Assembly (NCBI GenBank): GCA_009377865.1
Contig: WHTH01000020.1
Location: 1 to 60,617 of the forward strand
Reading direction: 5' to 3'
DNA length: 60,617 nucleotides
Source: Pseudonocardiaceae bacterium
GTDB taxonomy: Bacteria > Actinomycetota > Actinomycetes > Mycobacteriales > Pseudonocardiaceae
Positions 8,110 to 16,577 of this stretch are shown in pieces (position 1 is the first letter of the stretch; each line of letters starts with the position of its first letter). Below the pieces are notes generated by a model that worked only from the letters and a program-made list of their open reading frames with translations, was not told where the DNA came from and ran no database searches. Both the position numbers and the translations under genes were made by a program.

Positions 8110-9062
8110 CACACCCGGCCCTCGAGGGCGACCCGCCGCCGCGCCCACGCCACCGTCCGAGCCAGACCGTCGTCCAGCCCGGTCCGTGGGCTCCAGCCGA
8201 GACGCTGCACGGCGGCCGTCGCGTCCAGCGTCATGGCGCGCAAGTCGCCGGGCCTGGCGGGTACGAACTCGGGGACCTGTTGCGCACCGACCGCTTCGGC
8301 GACGGCGGTGTGCAACGCCAGATCCGACGTGCCCACGCCAGTCCCGATGTTGAAGCGGTTCCCGTCACCGGGCCGTGAACCGGCCATCACAAAGGCGTCC
8401 ACAACGTCGGTCACGTAGACGTAGTCGCGGACGTTGCCGCCGTCGCCGAAGACTCGGGTTGACCGGCCGCGCAGCAACGCGTCGGCGAAGATGGCGACGA
8501 CCCCGGCCTCACCATTCGCGTCCTGCCGCGGCCCGTAGACATTGCCGAAGCACAGCACCGTGCCAGGCATCCCGTGTAGCCGCGCGGCCTGGTTCAGGTA
8601 GATCTCGCCCGCCAGTTTGCTCGCTGCATACGGTGACAGCGGCTCGGTCGGTGCGCTCTCGGTGACCGGCAAGGTGGGCGTGACGCCGTAGATTGCGACC
8701 GACGACGCGAGCACGAACTGGCCCACGCCTGCCCGGCAGGCAGCGTCCAGCACAGCAACAGCGCCCACGACGTTGACCCGCGCATCGTGCACCGGATCGG
8801 CCACGCTGGACCGCACGTCGATCTGCGCAGCCAGGTGGTACACGACATCGGGGCTGCTCGAGGCCATCAGTTCCCGGACTCGGGGGTCGGTGATGTCGTA
8901 TTCGATGAGCTCGCAGCGGCCCGAGTCAAGCGCACCGGAGAGGTTGGCCGTGCTCCCGCGGACGAGACTGTCGATGACCACGACCGCGTGACCGTCGCCG
9001 ACGAGACGGTCCACCAGATGTGAACCGATGAATCCCGCGCCGCCGGTCACAACCGCACGCAC
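8109..9062 (-). CDS. NAD-dependent sugar epimerase/dehydratase (GalE-like)
   Basis: A 317-residue extended SDR. The NAD-binding motif TGGAGFIGSHLVDRL is at the N-terminus, the catalytic pair appears as S-S-V-A-I-Y-G and YAASKLAGE, and GDGGNVRDYVYVTDVV is the usual UDP-sugar epimerase block. It likely interconverts UDP-glucose/galactose or the N-acetyl forms in the cytoplasm to feed cell-wall synthesis. GTG 9062 is preceded by GGGAGG; longer in-frame upstream sequence lacks coding character. It is coupled to the GT-C-like gene at 6061-8109 and divergent from the synthase at 9204, sharing a 141-bp promoter region. Confidence 0.85.
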   Translation of the reverse strand: MRAVVTGGAGFIGSHLVDRLVGDGHAVVVIDSLVRGSTANLSGALDSGRCELIEYDITDPRVRELMASSSPDVVYHLAAQIDVRSSVADPVHDARVNVVGAVAVLDAACRAGVGQFVLASSVAIYGVTPTLPVTESAPTEPLSPYAASKLAGEIYLNQAARLHGMPGTVLCFGNVYGPRQDANGEAGVVAIFADALLRGRSTRVFGDGGNVRDYVYVTDVVDAFVMAGSRPGDGNRFNIGTGVGTSDLALHTAVAEAVGAQQVPEFVPARPGDLRAMTLDATAAVQRLGWSPRTGLDDGLARTVAWARRRVALEGRV

Positions 9063-9203
9063 TGGACCTCCCGGCGCCCCATCCCCCATCGGAGTGCGGG
9101 CATGTTGACCCCCTGATCGCGACTCCCTGTGCGGTGGGAGATTACCCGACGAATGTCGGCTATTGTTCCAGGCTCGGTGCCGGCCACGACTCTCGGAGCG
9201 GAG

Positions 9204-9884
9204 ATGTCCAACGACGACGCATGGGTGATCATCCCCGTGTTCAACGAGACCGGGAGCATCGCCCGGGTCGTCGCGGACCTGCAAGGGGCGTTCGCCAACA
9301 TCGTGTGCGTCGACGACGGTAGTACCGACGGCTCCGCCGAGACGATCACAGCAACGGGCGCGCACTTGGTGCGCCATCCCATCAACATGGGCCAGGGGGC
9401 GGCGCTGCAGACCGGATTGTCATACGCGTTGGCCCGTACCGGTAGCCGGTTCTTCGTCACCTTCGACGCTGACGGGCAGCACCGGGTGTCCGACGCTGCG
9501 CAGATGGTCGACGTAGCGCGGGCCGACCATGCCGACGTCGTACTCGGCTCCCGCTTCCTCGGCGGACACGAGCAGGTTCCACCGCTCAAGCGCCTGGTAC
9601 TGCGCACGATCGTCGCGCTGAGCCCGACGGCGCGCAGGATGCGGCTGACCGACGCTCACAACGGGCTGCGGGTATTCAACCGCTCCGTCGCCGAGACGCT
9701 TCGCATCAGCATGAACGACATGGCCCATGCCTCCGAGATCGTCGCATTGCTGGCGCGCTCGTCGTGGACTGTGCGGGAGGTCCCGGTGACGATCCTGTAC
9801 ACCGATTACTCCAAGAGCAAGGGCCAATCACTGCTCAACGGCATCAACATCGTCTTCGACCTGTCGTTGGGGCACCGGAGGTGA
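9204..9884 (+). CDS. Polyprenyl-phosphate sugar synthase, GT2 (PpgS/DPM1-like)
   Basis: About 226 residues with GT2 motifs: VIIPVFNETGSI, VDDGSTDGS, INMGQGAALQTGL, FDADGQH (DXD-type metal site) and GSRFLGG. This is the short dolichol-phosphate-mannose-synthase type that charges polyprenyl phosphate at the inner membrane face. It is followed after 7 bp by a DUF2304 gene, the same pairing as M. tuberculosis Rv3631 (polyprenyl-phosphate GalNAc synthase) and Rv3632. ATG 9204 has a purine-rich upstream GGAGCGGAG; in-frame ATGs at 9129 and 9153 are less likely. Confidence 0.8.
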   Translation: MSNDDAWVIIPVFNETGSIARVVADLQGAFANIVCVDDGSTDGSAETITATGAHLVRHPINMGQGAALQTGLSYALARTGSRFFVTFDADGQHRVSDAAQMVDVARADHADVVLGSRFLGGHEQVPPLKRLVLRTIVALSPTARRMRLTDAHNGLRVFNRSVAETLRISMNDMAHASEIVALLARSSWTVREVPVTILYTDYSKSKGQSLLNGINIVFDLSLGHRR

Positions 9885-9891
9885 GTGACGC

Positions 9892-10317
9892 ATGGTAGTG
9901 CAGATCTTCCTCATCCTCGCGGCCGTCGGCGCCTTGGTCTACTTCGTGCGCCGGCAGCACAACATCCGCATCCGCGCCAGCAAGCGCATCGCGTTCTTCC
10001 TGTTCGTCGCCGTGAACATCTACGCCGTGCTGCTGCCAGAGCACGTGACCTGGGTCGCCCAGCAGCTCGGCGTCGGCCGCGGCACAGACCTGGTCCTCTA
10101 CCTGCTGGTCGTCGCTTTCCTGTTCGGCATGCTGAACAGCTACCTGCGGCAGCGTGAGATCAGCGAGCATCTCACCAACCTGGCCCGGACCGTCGCGATC
10201 CGGGAGGCCGAGCTCGACAACCGGGAGCGCGGCCTCATCCCGTGCCCGAACTGCGCCGCCGGCGACTCGTCAGGAGGGCAGTCCTCCGGGACCGCCGACG
10301 CGGCCTCGACGCGCTGA
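9892..10317 (+). CDS. DUF2304 small membrane protein
   Basis: A 141-residue protein with two or three hydrophobic helices (QIFLILAAVGALVYFV, IAFFLFVAVNIYAVLL, LVLYLLVVAFLFGMLNSYL) followed by a charged helix (REISEHLTNLARTVAIREAE), then a short Cys-containing tail. DUF2304 proteins pair with DPM1-like synthases and, in the mycobacterial Rv3631/Rv3632 case, enhance their activity. The 7-bp gap to the synthase indicates co-translation. Its last 48 bp overlap the 3' end of the convergent sulfotransferase gene. Confidence 0.8.
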   Translation: MVVQIFLILAAVGALVYFVRRQHNIRIRASKRIAFFLFVAVNIYAVLLPEHVTWVAQQLGVGRGTDLVLYLLVVAFLFGMLNSYLRQREISEHLTNLARTVAIREAELDNRERGLIPCPNCAAGDSSGGQSSGTADAASTR

Positions 10318-11523
10318 CCCACCGCGTGCAACGTCTCGCATCCGCGTGACGCCGATCTTGCCCCACCGGTAGGCCTGCCGCAGCCCCATCACCGACCGGT
10401 GGCGGTTGCTGAGCTGTTGTACGCCGAGTCGGAACAGCGTCATGGGCTCGTCGGGCAACGCGCGCGGTGCTGGCCGGGCAGGTGTGAGCTCTTCGAAGCA
10501 CCGAATCAGCCCGAGCATGGCATCGGCGGCCGCGGCGAGCTGCTCGGCATCCGAGGCATCGTCGGGGTGCCGGGACACACCGTCCGGTGCCGGAGTGACC
10601 GGCAGAATCTCCTCCAGCTCGCCCATCACGTGGTAGCCGGCATCGCGCAATTCGGCCACGAAGTGCCGGGACCGCTCCAGCACCCAGCCATACTCGGCGG
10701 CGGGCAAGGTAATGGGAATCACCCGGTCACGAGCACCGAAGACCGACGTGGTCAGAAATCGCGTTACCCAGCGCTGGTAGGCTGGCCAGTCCAACTCTTC
10801 GGCGAGCACCGGATTCATCCGCCGCAGCAGGTTCGCCTCGACGACACCGAGCGACCGGTTCGAGGCGTGGCCGACATCGGTCTCGTACCGGGAAGGGTCG
10901 ACGCCGATCGTCGCCGCGAATCGCTCCCAGAGCAACCCGGGCGCCGATCCGGCTGGCGGCACGGTCACCACGTGCACCTGCTCGGGCGGGATGTCGGCAC
11001 CCCATCGTCGCAACACGCCGACGGGGTCCTGGAACCTCCAGAACAGTTCGACCAGCGTGTGCGGGTTCGGGTCGTCATCACGCAGCCCGCGCGTGAACTC
11101 GGTGAAGCTCAGCGTGTGCCGATTCTTCAAATCCTCCTGCCACACTGACGGGACCTGCCGCGCGAGATCGCGGACGGTGTAGATGACGTGTATCTCGGCG
11201 AACGACAGCGCCTGCATCGCATGTTCGACGTGCTCGGCGGCGGCCAGAGCGAGGAGTTCGTGGGAGATCAGCACGCTGCCCGGCTCGGACCGCAGCTCGC
11301 TGATCAGCCGGTCCCATGCATCGGCGACGCTGGGGTCGTCATACCCGTTGAAGGAGATACGCAGCAGGTCCTGTACCGCGTGGAATTGCGAGCAACTGTC
11401 CCGACCCGGGTACAACAGGCCGTCGCGGCGCAGCGCATCGCGGTTGTGCCACAGCACGGCTTGCAGGTAGGTCGTGCCGGTTTTCGGTCCGCCGACGTGC
11501 AGGTAGACCACTGGCCGGTCCAT
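10270..11523 (-). CDS. Sulfotransferase family protein
   Basis: A 417-residue protein opening with a PAPS 5'-phosphosulfate loop (VGGPKTGTTYLQ, residues about 10-21). A later YTVRDLARQVPSVWQED fits the 3'-phosphate-binding region, and a conserved W is in LWERFAATIGVDPSRYE. Such enzymes sulfate glycolipids or cell-surface sugars using PAPS. ATG 11523 lies 1 bp after the stop of the GlfT2-like gene, so the two form one operon and the acceptor may be a galactan or related glycolipid (inference). The C-terminus is long and basic and overlaps the convergent DUF2304 gene by 48 bp. Confidence 0.8.
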   Translation of the reverse strand: MDRPVVYLHVGGPKTGTTYLQAVLWHNRDALRRDGLLYPGRDSCSQFHAVQDLLRISFNGYDDPSVADAWDRLISELRSEPGSVLISHELLALAAAEHVEHAMQALSFAEIHVIYTVRDLARQVPSVWQEDLKNRHTLSFTEFTRGLRDDDPNPHTLVELFWRFQDPVGVLRRWGADIPPEQVHVVTVPPAGSAPGLLWERFAATIGVDPSRYETDVGHASNRSLGVVEANLLRRMNPVLAEELDWPAYQRWVTRFLTTSVFGARDRVIPITLPAAEYGWVLERSRHFVAELRDAGYHVMGELEEILPVTPAPDGVSRHPDDASDAEQLAAAADAMLGLIRCFEELTPARPAPRALPDEPMTLFRLGVQQLSNRHRSVMGLRQAYRWGKIGVTRMRDVARGGSARRGRVGGPGGLPS

Positions 11524-11524
11524 G

Positions 11525-13645
11525 TCACACTGCCTCGTCAGCGAAGATCGCCCGCCACGACTCGACCGAGGTCAGCTCCGGTAGCGCCACACGGTAAGCC
11601 TTGCTCGTCTCGCTCCACTCGGAGATCAACCGACCGTAGGCCGCAACGATCCGAGCGCTGAGCCGCCGGAACTCACGCGGGTTGCGGCGCCGGAACGCGA
11701 CCGCGCTGCCGTCTGAATTGGATACGGTGGCGGAGTCGACTGACCCGAGCAGGAACCACAATGCACTCTGCGCGGGCACGTTGAGCTGCGGGCGCTGCAT
11801 GGCGTCGGGCCGTGGCGGGCGAAGATGATGGGTGATCGTGGACACCGCCTTCGCGGCGATCACGATCGGGTTGACCGGCGGCTGCATCATCCGCTCGACC
11901 CTGCCCGGGTCGAACGTGGGTGCCGGGAACTGCTGCGCCGAGGGCAGCATCCGGGCATCGTCGTAGCCGCTGCGCAGCTCACGGACCTCGGTCAGCCCGA
12001 ACCGCAGCGAGTCGAACAGGCGGGACGGTCCGGCCAGGAAGTCCTCGATGGCCTTGATGTGCAACGCCACGGTCGAGTACTCCATCAACATGAGGTGCTT
12101 GAACGCGCGTCGCATCCCGTCCTGCACGAGGCCCGCACGGACGTCGTACGGGCTGTGCAGCGCAGCCGTGATCAGCCGATTCCGGTGATGGAAGTAGGCG
12201 GTCCAGTCGGTCAAGTCGTTCTTGTCGCTCCACGGCATGTGCCAGATGGCCGCCCCGGGCAGTGTGACGGTCGGGTAGCCACGCTCCGCCGCACGCAACC
12301 CGTACTCGACATCGTCCCATTTGATGAACATCGGCATCGGCAGGCCGGTGTTCGCGATCACCTCGCGCGGAATCAGGCACATCCACCATGCCGTGTAGTT
12401 CGAGTCGATCCGCTTGTGCAGCAGCCGCTGCTGGCGCAGCGACGTCTTGTCGAAGTCGTGGTTGACGACGGCGCCGGGGGCCGGGCGCCACAGCACACTC
12501 TTCAGATCGACGATCTCGCCCATCCGGTGCAACCGCCCGCGGGCTTGCAGGTTGAGCATGTGCGCGCCGACGAGGACCGGGGAGGTCGCTGCACTGGCGA
12601 ACGCGGCGAGCCGGAGCACGCTGTCGGGCTCGATGCGCACATCGTCGTCCATCAACAGGACATGCTCGACGTCGGTGTGCTCGGTCGCCTCCAGGATTCC
12701 GCGTGTGAAGCCGCCGGAGCCACCCAGATTCGGCTGGTCGATGACAGTGAGCCGGTCCCCCAGTTTCGCGGATGTCGCGACGAAGTCCGCGTGGTCGCGC
12801 ACCTTGACCGTGCCCTGGTCCACGACGAACACATTGGCCACCCGGTCGAGCACGGTCTCGTCGTCCGCCAGCGCCGCCAACTCGGTCACGCAGTCACCGG
12901 GCCGGTTGAAGGTCGTGATCGCGACGGCGATCTTGTCGTCCGGCAGCGGAGTGTCGACGCTCCACGACGCGTCGTCGACGGTCAGGGCCGCGTGACGGGT
13001 AGTGACGTCGAACCAGACCCAACCGCCGTCCTCGAACGGGGCGAGCGAGACCCGGAACTCGACGTCCAGCGGGTCGTCGCCGGTGTCGAGTTGCTTGCCC
13101 TGGAGATGCACGATGTCGCCGCTGGGCCTCGAGCGGTAGAGGTCGACTCGTCCGGCACCCTGCACCGCCAGGCGCAGCGCCACCTCGTCGACCCGTGTCC
13201 AGCGTTTCCAGTAGCTGGCAGGGAAGGCGTTGAAGTACGTGGCGAAGGACAGCTGGGTCCAAGCGGGAACGGTCACCGCCCGCCTGGATTCGACCTCCGC
13301 GCTACGGCCGGTGGGAGTGGCCGGTTCATCGAGGTAGAGCGGGCGGACCTCCAGCGGGTCGTCGACGCGGGGCATGACCACACGCTGCAGCACGCACTGC
13401 ACCGGCGTCGCCCCACCTGCGCCGACCCGCAGCGAGCTGACATCGGACAGCTTGCTGTCCGGTGCGTCGTGCCGGGCCGCTTCGGCGCGAGCCGAGCGTT
13501 CGAACGCTGTCGGGCTGGGTTCGCCGTTACTGCTGGGTTCGCCGTTACTGCTGGATTCGCCGTTACTGCTGGCGGCGCCTGCCGCCTTCCGGGAGTCCGC
13601 GGCCCGTTCGGTGTCCAAGTGGTCCCCTTCGAAGCTCGTCTGCAC
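11525..13645 (-). CDS. glfT2: Galactofuranosyltransferase GlfT2-like (copy A)
   Basis: A 706-residue processive GT2 enzyme of the GlfT2 type, which builds the galactan chain of arabinogalactan on decaprenyl carriers from UDP-galactofuranose. An N-terminal beta-rich domain (WTQLSFATYFNAFPASYW) is followed by AVAITTFNRPGDC (about 240), metal-binding MDDDVRIEPD (DDD about 333-335), NYTAWWMC (WW about 420), WDDVEYG with the catalytic Asp (about 443) and IWHMPW (about 468), as in the M. tuberculosis enzyme. It is longer than the usual 637 residues because of an N-terminal extension with three Ser-Ser-Asn-Gly-Glu repeats. It shares an operon with the sulfotransferase and is divergent from copy B's operon. 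Confidence 0.88.
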   Translation of the reverse strand: MQTSFEGDHLDTERAADSRKAAGAASSNGESSSNGEPSSNGEPSPTAFERSARAEAARHDAPDSKLSDVSSLRVGAGGATPVQCVLQRVVMPRVDDPLEVRPLYLDEPATPTGRSAEVESRRAVTVPAWTQLSFATYFNAFPASYWKRWTRVDEVALRLAVQGAGRVDLYRSRPSGDIVHLQGKQLDTGDDPLDVEFRVSLAPFEDGGWVWFDVTTRHAALTVDDASWSVDTPLPDDKIAVAITTFNRPGDCVTELAALADDETVLDRVANVFVVDQGTVKVRDHADFVATSAKLGDRLTVIDQPNLGGSGGFTRGILEATEHTDVEHVLLMDDDVRIEPDSVLRLAAFASAATSPVLVGAHMLNLQARGRLHRMGEIVDLKSVLWRPAPGAVVNHDFDKTSLRQQRLLHKRIDSNYTAWWMCLIPREVIANTGLPMPMFIKWDDVEYGLRAAERGYPTVTLPGAAIWHMPWSDKNDLTDWTAYFHHRNRLITAALHSPYDVRAGLVQDGMRRAFKHLMLMEYSTVALHIKAIEDFLAGPSRLFDSLRFGLTEVRELRSGYDDARMLPSAQQFPAPTFDPGRVERMMQPPVNPIVIAAKAVSTITHHLRPPRPDAMQRPQLNVPAQSALWFLLGSVDSATVSNSDGSAVAFRRRNPREFRRLSARIVAAYGRLISEWSETSKAYRVALPELTSVESWRAIFADEAV
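13521..13574. repeat. 18-bp tandem repeat, three copies
   Basis: Units at 13521, 13539 and 13557 share TCGCCGTTACTGCTGG plus two variable bases. On the minus strand they encode SSNGE(P/S) hexapeptides in the disordered N-terminus of the GlfT2-like protein. Copy number could vary by slippage without disturbing the frame. Confidence 0.85.
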
Positions 13646-13866
13646 GTCGCCAAGTCCGCCGAGACGGTCTCAGTGAACCCGAGCACGATATCGAGCGGAT
13701 ACGACGCCCTCCGGGCAACCCACACCCAAGGTTGTCTCTCCTGGTCAGTTCGTCGCAATGGGAGTGCACGACCCGCCGATCCAGCACCAGCCCCGCTGAC
13801 GCACGCGACACCAATAGTTCACGCCGACGTACCTCATCGTAACCTGGCTGCTACCCTTTCGACTCC

Positions 13867-14586
13867 ATGGGCCGACCTCAAGTCCTCCGGCAGTTCTCGT
13901 CGCCTGACTCATCGTCGGCGCTGCACGAACCGTCCGCAGTGGGCACCGCCGCTGACGCTTACTGGACGAGCTTCTACGCCGGCGAGCAGCGCGCCGCAGT
14001 GCCCGACGAGCCATCCGCGTTCGCTCGATGGTCGGCGACCCGGAGCGGCACCACAACGCTGCTCGTCGACATCGGCACCGGCACGGCTCGCGATGCGCTC
14101 TGGTTCTCCCGCCAGGGCCACGAGATCCTCGGGCTCGACTACGCAGCCCCCGCTATCGATCAGGCGAGCCGCACTGCCGCTCGCGAACGGCTGTCCGCCA
14201 CCTTCGAGGTCTTCGACCTCTACCGAGTCGATCAGGTCCGTGCGATGGGGACGCGACTTGCCCAGCGCATGCATCCGCCCCTGCTGTACGGACGCTTCCT
14301 GATCCACGCGCTGCAAGACCACGGCCGCCACGCCCTGTGGGACATGGCAGCGACGGCCCTGCAGGCGGGAGGCAGCCTCTACCTCGAGTTCCGCACCGGC
14401 AAGGACGCCGGTGCGCGACACGAGTTCGGCGAGCACTTCCGCAAGTTCCTCGACGCCGACACGGTCGTCGACGAGATCGAGGACTGGGGCGGGCGGATCG
14501 AATACCGCCATGAGGACCACGGCTTGGCTCCGTACCGGGACGAAGATCCCCATGTCTGCCGGCTGGTCTCGACGTGGAAGCGTTGA
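13867..14586 (+). CDS. Class I SAM methyltransferase, paralogue of next gene's C-terminus
   Basis: A 239-residue protein with motif I VDIGTGTARDALWF (about 67-80), GLDYAAPAIDQAS (acidic loop), YGRFLIHAL (motif IV position) and GGSLYLEFRTG. The same motif series recurs almost residue for residue in the C-terminal half of the next protein, and both end EDPHVCRLV, so they are duplicated domains. It begins the operon 13867-19357, divergent from the GlfT2 copy A gene. The stop overlaps the next start by 13 bp. Motif I has GTGTA rather than GCGTG, possibly a shifted activity. Substrate unknown. Confidence 0.8.
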   Translation: MGRPQVLRQFSSPDSSSALHEPSAVGTAADAYWTSFYAGEQRAAVPDEPSAFARWSATRSGTTTLLVDIGTGTARDALWFSRQGHEILGLDYAAPAIDQASRTAARERLSATFEVFDLYRVDQVRAMGTRLAQRMHPPLLYGRFLIHALQDHGRHALWDMAATALQAGGSLYLEFRTGKDAGARHEFGEHFRKFLDADTVVDEIEDWGGRIEYRHEDHGLAPYRDEDPHVCRLVSTWKR

Positions 14587-16175
14587 CGGAGTCCGGCCGC
14601 ACCCCGTCAGCGCCCGACGATTTCTCCATCGACCTGGGTGGGATCCGGCTCCCCAGCTCGTGCCATGCGGTCATCGACGTGCTGTTCGACGGTCGCCGGA
14701 TCTGGTCGTTCGCCGCCGACGAACATCCGCTCGACGGCCAGCACCGCACGGTTCGGTGGCCGACGGCGCTGCGATGTCGACTGCAGGGGTCGGCCACGGT
14801 GACGTTGCGTCGACACGACACCACCGCGTCCCTCTTCGAGCGAGAAGTCACGTTCGACGACCACGACGGGCGTGTCCGGATCGTCAATGGCGCGGGGCGC
14901 GAGCTGGTGATCGACAAGGCCGGCCACGAGGCCCGCGCGCTCGACGTGCTCGATTCGGACTCTCGCACCAGTCTCGTCGACGGCCTTGCACGCACGTTAC
15001 GCGTGCTGAACGAGGACTGCGGCGTTCCCGGGTTCATGGCGTATGGCACCTTGCTTGGCGCCGTCCGTGATGGTCACTTCATCGGCCATGACACGGATAT
15101 GGATGTCGCCTATCTCAGCGATCACACGAAGCCTGTCGACGCCGCACTCGAGTCCTTCCGGCTGGAGCGCATCTTCCGTCGCAACGGTTGGCACACCGTC
15201 AGGGACTCCGCCGGCCTGTTCAAGGTGTTCATCACCGAGTCCGCCGGCACCGTGCGCCACGTCGACATCTTCTCGAGCTTCTTCTGCGACGGCTTGTATC
15301 ATCTCGTGCCGTTCGTCAGCACCGCTTTCTCGACGACGGGCCTCTCGCGCGAAACGCTGCTCCCGCTCGGCGAGGTCGAATTGGAAGGCAGGGACCTGCC
15401 CGCCCCCGCGGACTGCGCCACCCTGCTGGCAGCGACATATGGCGAGGACTGGAAGGTACCGAACCCGGCCTTCCACTACGAGCTCCCGCGATCGGTAAAA
15501 CGCCGTGTCGCTGCCGGCTGGTACCGTAATTACCTGGCTCACCGCCGACGGTGGGTCAGCTTCTACGAAGACGGCGGCGGCGATGCCGTGCCCGAGGGGC
15601 CTTCGGCGTTCGCTCGCTGGACGGGTTGCCGCGAGGGCCGTGACGCACTGATCGTCGACGTCGGTTGCGGTACCGGACGCGACGCGATGTGGTTCGCCCG
15701 CCACGGGCACGGTTCGCTCGGCCTCGACTATGCTCCACCTGGCTTCGGTCCCGCTCGTGCCACCGCCGAGCACGAGGGGCTCCCGGTTTCGTTCGAGAAC
15801 TTCAATCTCTACAACGTGAGGAATGTGCTCGCGGTCGGGACCCGGCTGGCGCACGACAGCAGGCCGCGCATCGTGTACGGCCGATTCGTCGTGCACGCGC
15901 TCGAAGCCGAGGCACGACAGAACCTGTGGCGGCTGGCGCAGCTCACCCTGCGCGGCGGCGGACGATTGTATCTGGAGTTTCGCACTCCGCTGGACTCGTC
16001 GACCGAGCACGCCTTCGGTGAGCGCTACCGCAACTACGTCGACCCTGACCTCGTGGTGCGCGAGATCGGGCAGCGGGGTGGTCGTATCGAATATCGAACG
16101 GAGGGTCGCGGTATGGCACCGCATGGCAATGAGGATCCGCACGTGTGCCGGCTGGTGGCATCGTGGTCGGCGTAA
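14574..16175 (+). CDS. LicD-like / SAM methyltransferase fusion protein
   Basis: A 533-residue two-domain protein. Residues 1-120 are beta-rich and unassigned. Residues about 145-310 are LicD-like: FMAYGTLLGAVRDGHFIGHD and DTDMDV (173-178) form the nucleotidyltransferase-fold metal site, then VDIFSSFF. LicD-type enzymes move phosphocholine or phospho-sugar groups onto glycans. Residues about 335-533 are a methyltransferase with motif I VDVGCGTGRDAMWF and YGRFVVHAL, paralogous to the preceding gene. GTG 14574 overlaps the upstream gene by 13 bp. The fusion suggests that a phospho-substituted sugar is made and then methylated, acting on the galactan built by the neighbours (inference). Confidence 0.8.
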   Translation: MEALTESGRTPSAPDDFSIDLGGIRLPSSCHAVIDVLFDGRRIWSFAADEHPLDGQHRTVRWPTALRCRLQGSATVTLRRHDTTASLFEREVTFDDHDGRVRIVNGAGRELVIDKAGHEARALDVLDSDSRTSLVDGLARTLRVLNEDCGVPGFMAYGTLLGAVRDGHFIGHDTDMDVAYLSDHTKPVDAALESFRLERIFRRNGWHTVRDSAGLFKVFITESAGTVRHVDIFSSFFCDGLYHLVPFVSTAFSTTGLSRETLLPLGEVELEGRDLPAPADCATLLAATYGEDWKVPNPAFHYELPRSVKRRVAAGWYRNYLAHRRRWVSFYEDGGGDAVPEGPSAFARWTGCREGRDALIVDVGCGTGRDAMWFARHGHGSLGLDYAPPGFGPARATAEHEGLPVSFENFNLYNVRNVLAVGTRLAHDSRPRIVYGRFVVHALEAEARQNLWRLAQLTLRGGGRLYLEFRTPLDSSTEHAFGERYRNYVDPDLVVREIGQRGGRIEYRTEGRGMAPHGNEDPHVCRLVASWSA

Positions 16176-16492
16176 CAGGCCGACTCCGCGCCTGGGGCCG
16201 CGCCGGGGCGGAACGGCTCGCGCCGACCGTCATGGCGTCGATCTCCGAGGTTCCTCGATTGGTCGGTCGAGTTGCGCATCTCGAGGGCCAGGTTCGCGAC
16301 CTCGAACGCACGCGGTCCCGGCTTCGCGAACGGATATCCGAGCTCGAACTCGAGGTACAAGAGTGTCGGCGGTTGCAGACGCGGGTAGCCGAGGTCACCG
16401 ACTTCGTCGTCGAGGTGCTGATCCCGGCCGCTGATCGAGACGACGAGCGGCTCCGTCATGCGCTCGAGACCTACGAACGCGACCTTCTGTGA
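16163..16492 (+). CDS. Short coiled-coil protein
   Basis: About 109 residues, mostly one long charged helix (VAHLEGQVRDLERTRSRLRE, ERISELELEVQECRRLQTR) with heptad-like leucines, followed by VAEVTDFVVEVLIPAADRDDE. There is no membrane segment or known domain. GTG 16163 overlaps the end of the LicD fusion by 13 bp; an earlier in-frame GTG at 16145 is possible. Its position between the LicD fusion and GlfT2 copy B suggests a scaffold holding the modifying enzymes to the polymerase; this is inference from coiled coil and operon only. Confidence 0.65.
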   Translation: MVGVTGRLRAWGRAGAERLAPTVMASISEVPRLVGRVAHLEGQVRDLERTRSRLRERISELELEVQECRRLQTRVAEVTDFVVEVLIPAADRDDERLRHALETYERDLL

Positions 16493-16577
16493 TCGATCCG
16501 GGCGGGGCCGGGCGTGCTGCTCGCGCTTCGGGCGCCTAAGCTGCGCCCGGCCTCGCGACCGGAAGGATCGCCCTGAA

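Noticed and set aside
8109-9377. Longer epimerase with about 105 extra N-terminal residues
   Set aside because: The extra part lacks conservation and overlaps the divergent synthase gene; GTG 9062 has GGGAGG and begins the NAD-binding strand directly.
11825-14302. Long plus-strand open frame (about 825 codons)
   Set aside because: It runs antisense to the GlfT2-like gene and its promoter; codon third positions and repetitive Arg/Asp/Gly composition are those of a high-GC shadow frame.
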